Shown here: positions 60,611 to 64,000 of the stretch, one piece after another
Position numbering within the stretch: the first letter of the stretch is position 1
How the letters are laid out: each line of letters opens with the position of its first letter
Assembly (NCBI GenBank): GCA_028692875.1
Contig: JAQUWL010000007.1
Coordinates: 1 to 64,000, forward strand
Length of the DNA: 64,000 nt
Origin: Sulfurospirillaceae bacterium
GTDB lineage: Bacteria; Campylobacterota; Campylobacteria; Campylobacterales; Sulfurospirillaceae
Direction of reading: 5' to 3'
Translations under genes and position numbers: made by a program
The notes under the pieces: generated by a model
What the model saw: the letters and a program-made list of their open reading frames with translations, nothing else
Told to the model about the DNA's origin: nothing
Databases searched by the model: none

Positions 60611-62005
60611 TTAGACAAAAAGAAACTCACCTTGCTTTACAATATGCGGATGTATGCCTGTATTTTCTTTTATAAACGCTTTGAAGCTTTGCATCTTATC
60701 ACTCTCGCCATGAATCAAAAATATTTTAGAAAGGCTTTTAACACCACTTATCCACTTTAGCAACCCTTCCCTGTCTGCATGTGCCGAAAAACCATTTATG
60801 GTATATATCTTTGCTCTAACTTTTATTTCTTCGCCATAAATCTTGATATAACCCTCTCCATCAACTATGTCTCTACCAAGTGTTCCTCGCACTTGATAGC
60901 CAACAAAAACAACTGCATTTTTTGGATTCCAAACACGTTGTTTAAGATGGTGCAACACTCTTCCGCCAGTACACATACCACTTCCTGCGATGATGATGGC
61001 ACGATGTTCGACATCATTTATCTCAATAGAATCTTTTTTGCGTTGTGTATATTCTAGTTGTGGAAATTCAAAAGGGTCATCCCCTAAGCTCGCATACAAA
61101 GCTACTTTTTTATTTAGACTTGAAACATATTTGCCGTAAATTTTAGTCGCCTCAATAGCCAAAGGGCTATCCAAAAAGACTTTGCAATTTTTTAAAAGCC
61201 CCTCTTTGTGCATCTCATGAAGTATCCACAAAATCTCTTGTGTTCGCTCAAGTGCAAATGAAGGTATGATGACGTTCCCATCTTGCCTTAGTGTATCTAT
61301 AATGGCACCTCTAAACTCTTGTATGCTCTCTTTTATAGGCTTATGTTCCCTGTCTCCATATGTTGATTCTACAAAAAGAGAGTCGGCTTGAGGAGGCGGT
61401 GTTATTCCTGTAATCACAAGACGATTTTCGCCACCTACATCTCCTGAAAAAATAACACTACGACTTAACTCTCCCTCAACAAATGCGATATGCACAAAAG
61501 CACTTCCTAGGATATGCCCTGCATCATAAAACGTAATTGTTAAAAATGGCGCTATAGCGATGGGTTTGGCATAAACTGCTACATGCAGCTTTTTTGTGAA
61601 AACACTCTCTACATGTTCCCTGCCATATAAAGGCTCCAAAACTAGACTTTCCCTGCCAGCTCTTATCGCCTTTCTCATCTGTGTTTCATACTCTTCAGCC
61701 AAAAGAACAGCACTATCTAGCAACATAATTTTTGCGATATCAAACGTGGCAGAAGTTGCAACAATCTCGCCCTTAAAGCCATCTTTTACAAGCTTTGGAA
61801 CTCTTCCTATGTGGTCGGCATGTCCGTGCGTTAACACTAGATAGTCTATTTTGGAGGCATCAAAAGGAAATGGCTCATAGTTTTTTTCCCAATTAAGCCC
61901 TTGAATCATCCCACAATCAATCAAAACTTTAATGCCACACACCTCTAAGAGATGACATGAACCAGTAACTGCTTCTGCCGCGCCATGAGATACTACTTTT
62001 GCCAC
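60611..62005 (-). CDS. Beta-CASP metallo-beta-lactamase family ribonuclease-type protein
   Basis: The 464-residue protein has the MBL motif LTHGHADHIG near residue 58, a distal His in DAGHILGSAF, FSGDVGGENR, and the beta-CASP motifs: VESTYGDREH, VIIPSFALERTQE and AGSGMCTGGRVLHHL, plus the closing HGE in FLIHGESDKM. Members cleave RNA (exo- or endonuclease). It is of the KH-less YSH1/RNase-J-related bacterial group. It is convergent with ribB, 72 bases away, and precedes no close partner. Confidence 0.92.
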   Translation of the reverse strand: MAKVVSHGAAEAVTGSCHLLEVCGIKVLIDCGMIQGLNWEKNYEPFPFDASKIDYLVLTHGHADHIGRVPKLVKDGFKGEIVATSATFDIAKIMLLDSAVLLAEEYETQMRKAIRAGRESLVLEPLYGREHVESVFTKKLHVAVYAKPIAIAPFLTITFYDAGHILGSAFVHIAFVEGELSRSVIFSGDVGGENRLVITGITPPPQADSLFVESTYGDREHKPIKESIQEFRGAIIDTLRQDGNVIIPSFALERTQEILWILHEMHKEGLLKNCKVFLDSPLAIEATKIYGKYVSSLNKKVALYASLGDDPFEFPQLEYTQRKKDSIEINDVEHRAIIIAGSGMCTGGRVLHHLKQRVWNPKNAVVFVGYQVRGTLGRDIVDGEGYIKIYGEEIKVRAKIYTINGFSAHADREGLLKWISGVKSLSKIFLIHGESDKMQSFKAFIKENTGIHPHIVKQGEFLFV

Positions 62006-62014
62006 ATTTTTGCC

Positions 62015-62446
62015 TTATTTTAGTTTTTCCACAACCGCTATATTGCTATCTATTTTTAAAACCTTGACTATATCGCCATCTTGCAATGTATCGCTTGATG
62101 AGTATTTCCAAAATGTCCCTTTATAGCTCAACTGACCATTAGATATGGTGCCCTCGCCTTGCGTGTTAAGAAAATCATCCTTGATATCACGTTGCGACTT
62201 TGAGAAGTACTGTTTTGTCTTTTTGTAAAACAGAACCAATAAAACTAAGCCCAAAAATGAAATCAATGCCAACTGATGCAATCCATCTGAAAATTGATAA
62301 AAAGCAGAGATACCACCTACTACAAAAGCAGACAATGCAAACCAAATAACAAAAAAAGACACCGCCAAAACCTCAATAGCAACCAACAAAATCCCAAGAC
62401 CAAAAAGCATCAAAGGCGACAATACAGGCACTATGGACTCAACCAT
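62015..62446 (-). CDS. NfeD-like membrane protein
   Basis: The 143-residue protein has three hydrophobic segments in the first ~75 residues (FGLGILLVAIEVLAVSFFVIWF and others) and a C-terminal OB-fold-like beta domain (GEGTISNGQLSYKGTFWKYSSSDTLQDGDIVKVLKI). This is the NfeD C-terminal type that pairs with SPFH proteins. It overlaps the SPFH gene by eight bases, in agreement. Confidence 0.88.
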   Translation of the reverse strand: MVESIVPVLSPLMLFGLGILLVAIEVLAVSFFVIWFALSAFVVGGISAFYQFSDGLHQLALISFLGLVLLVLFYKKTKQYFSKSQRDIKDDFLNTQGEGTISNGQLSYKGTFWKYSSSDTLQDGDIVKVLKIDSNIAVVEKLK

Positions 62447-63350
62447 TGTTTTTTCCCAACATCTCTTTTACGATAGAAAGTGAGCCTATCAACTCCGTAA
62501 CATTGTAAGGCACAACTATTTTGTCCTTGCTAGCACTATTTGCCAAAGAGTCAAAAGCTTTTATTCTATCTTTTGCAAGTAGGAACTCCGCAGCCTGAGC
62601 GTTTTCCCTCATCACTTCGTTGATAAGCTTCATAGACTCTCTTTGGGCATCGGCTACTTTTTCTATCTCGTATTTTTTTGCATCAGCCATACGCTCAATA
62701 GCCTCCGCCTCCAAAAACGCCGTTTGCCTAACACCTTCTGCTTTGCGTATTTGTGCCTCTTTTTCAGCAATCGCACGTAGCTCAATAGCTCTTTTTTCAC
62801 GCTCTGCTTTCATCTGCATATTCATCGCCTCTTCTATCTCGATAGGCACAGATATCTCTGATATTTCAACACGCATTACCTTAACGCCCCAGTTGTTGGC
62901 CGCATCACTAAGTGCAAATTGCAACTTAGAATTTAAAACATCCCTATTTGAAAGCACCTCATCCAAAACCAAACCACCTATCTCGGAGCGAAGTGTTGTC
63001 ATCGCTAGATTTCCAAGTGCGTCTTTAAAATCCATAACATTGTATGTTGCATCTTCGGCATTACTAATCTTGCAAAACAAAATCCCATCTACTGCAATAT
63101 TGACGTTATCTTTAGTTATAACCGACTGCTTTTGGATATTTACCAGTTGCTCTCTTACTGTCATCTTAGCTCTTATTTGGTCAATAATAGGCACGATAAT
63201 ATGAAATCCTCCACTTAAAGTTGAGTGAAATTTTCCTAGCCTTTCAACCACAAAAACATCAGATTGGGGAACTATCTTGATACCCAAAACCACGATAACC
63301 AACCCAGCAAAAATTATTGCTCCAAAAAAAACCATACTCTCTATTGGCAT
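62439..63350 (-). CDS. SPFH/stomatin-like membrane protein
   Basis: The 303-residue protein has an N-terminal membrane helix (FFGAIIFAGLVIVVLGIKIV) followed by the SPFH domain (QSDVFVVERLGKFHSTLSGGFHIIVPIID, KDNVNIAVDGILFCKI) and a long charged helical region rich in Ala/Glu/Lys (about residues 175-240). Such QmcA/stomatin-like proteins form membrane scaffolds and act with NfeD proteins. It lies twelve bases downstream of the acyl-CoA synthetase gene. Confidence 0.92.
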   Translation of the reverse strand: MPIESMVFFGAIIFAGLVIVVLGIKIVPQSDVFVVERLGKFHSTLSGGFHIIVPIIDQIRAKMTVREQLVNIQKQSVITKDNVNIAVDGILFCKISNAEDATYNVMDFKDALGNLAMTTLRSEIGGLVLDEVLSNRDVLNSKLQFALSDAANNWGVKVMRVEISEISVPIEIEEAMNMQMKAEREKRAIELRAIAEKEAQIRKAEGVRQTAFLEAEAIERMADAKKYEIEKVADAQRESMKLINEVMRENAQAAEFLLAKDRIKAFDSLANSASKDKIVVPYNVTELIGSLSIVKEMLGKNNG

Positions 63351-63362
63351 GAAAACTCCTTT

Positions 63363-64000
63363 TTAATGCAAAAACTTATCAATAACCTCTTTGTATTTTG
63401 TCTCAATCACGTGTCTTTTTTTCTTCAATGTGTTTGTTAGCTCTTCGCCCATCTTAAACTCTTCACTCAAAAAGTGAATATTTTGCAACTTTTCAAAGGG
63501 CTTAAATCCTCTCTTGTGATGCAAAAGCTCATTTATTTCGCCCTTTATTTTAGCCACGATCTGCTTATCTTCCAAAACCTGCTCTACACTATGAATAGCC
63601 TTATCAAAATGTAAAGCTACATACTCTTTAAGCTTTTCCAAATCTGGTACAATAAGCATACCTAAGCCCTTTTTGTCCTGCCCTACCAAAACCGCATCAC
63701 TTATAAAAGGAAGCATAGATATAGTCGTCTCAATGCGACTAGGGTCGACATTTTCGCCACTTGCTAACACTATAACCTCTTTTGAACGCCCTGTAATAAT
63801 CAACTCTTTTCTCACGGTAAACTTACCTAAATCACCCGTTTTTAGATAGCCATCGTCCGTGAAAGATTTTTTATTTTCCTCTTTGTTGTTATAGTAGCCT
63901 AGAGTTACTTGCTCGCCTCTAACTTGAATCTCTCCCACCTCGCCAGCTTTTACCTCTTCGCCGTGGTCATTTACGATTCTTATTAGCGTATCATCAATAC
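63363..64000 (-). CDS. Long-chain fatty-acid-CoA ligase-type protein, C-terminal part
   Basis: The frame is open from the right edge (IDDTLIRIVNDHGEEV...) to the stop at 63363, so it is cut at its 5' end. It shows the C-terminal region of AMP-forming acyl-CoA synthetases: GEIQVRGEQVTLGYYNNKEEN, DDGYLKTGDLGKF, and ELIITGRSKEVIVLASGENVDPSRIE. At least 212 residues remain of about 560-600. A GTG at 63938 is an internal codon, not a start. Confidence 0.88.
   Translation of the reverse strand, partial: IDDTLIRIVNDHGEEVKAGEVGEIQVRGEQVTLGYYNNKEENKKSFTDDGYLKTGDLGKFTVRKELIITGRSKEVIVLASGENVDPSRIETTISMLPFISDAVLVGQDKKGLGMLIVPDLEKLKEYVALHFDKAIHSVEQVLEDKQIVAKIKGEINELLHHKRGFKPFEKLQNIHFLSEEFKMGEELTNTLKKKRHVIETKYKEVIDKFLH

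Overview
The window looks like a chromosome segment of a motile, AT-rich bacterium of the Campylobacterota (Epsilonproteobacteria). Supporting points are the FlaG-FliD-FliS and FlgI/FlgM/FlgK flagellar clusters with TAAA-N15-xxCGAT type sigma-28 promoters, a DHBP synthase carrying a degenerate GTP cyclohydrolase II half, a NiFe-less Hyf-type complex, and paired sodium:solute symporters with a small accessory protein. I cannot fix the genus; a Sulfurimonas, Sulfurospirillum or Arcobacter relative is a guess.

Layout. 1-7.3 kb: motA (cut by the left edge), then a tight plus-strand operon for envelope and housekeeping functions: glmU, coaBC, an unknown gene, uppS, prepilin peptidase, an LptF/G-type permease and truA. 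7.25-15.97 kb: minus-strand genes amrB/MEMO, a dihydroorotase-like protein without its metal motif, a family 3 glycoside hydrolase-like lipid-side protein, gpsA, gatB, thiE-like, a small membrane protein, atpB and a SulP transporter. 16.1-23.4 kb: a six-gene energy-converting hydrogenase-related (Ehr/Hyf-like) complex whose large subunit has lost the nickel-binding cysteines. 23.3-29.8 kb: a minus-strand run with rsmD, flgI, a rod-binding protein, flgM, flgN-like, flgK, an orphan ABC permease and a TIGR02757 protein. 29.9-32.6 kb: flaG-fliD-fliS-fliT-like behind a sigma-28 promoter. 32.6-41.7 kb: two near-duplicate symporters with a 55-residue accessory protein, divergent from iorA-iorB-paaK-ACT-paaK, which together suggest uptake and ferredoxin-linked oxidation of aryl keto acids with aryl-CoA ligases. 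41.7-48.8 kb: photolyase, a degenerate GGDEF response regulator, an aldo/keto reductase, an acidic protein, a metallo-hydrolase, an ABC-F ATPase and the RNase P RNA. 59.2-64 kb: tRNA-fMet and tRNA-Gln, ribBA, a beta-CASP ribonuclease-type protein, an NfeD/SPFH pair and the C-terminal part of an acyl-CoA synthetase.

The stand-out element is a 10.29-kb integrated filamentous phage (inovirus) between rnpB and tRNA-fMet (about 48.96-59.30 kb). Its rightward genes follow an Ff-like order: ssDNA-binding candidate, major coat protein with a terminator after it, small membrane virion proteins, a large adsorption protein, a VI-like protein, Zot/pI ATPase, its own secretin (pIV), an intergenic hairpin region, a rolling-circle HUH initiator (pII) and a tyrosine integrase. 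A leftward arm carries an HTH regulator with operator-like palindromes, a 48-residue membrane protein and a membrane-anchored Mrr-like nuclease. The left end holds the tail of a second, slightly diverged integrase gene followed by a 45-bp copy of the tRNA-fMet 3' half, which is best explained by an earlier tandem prophage that was mostly deleted.

A second window-wide signal is the palindrome TACATGTA, which I count about 29 times by eye where base composition predicts roughly two.
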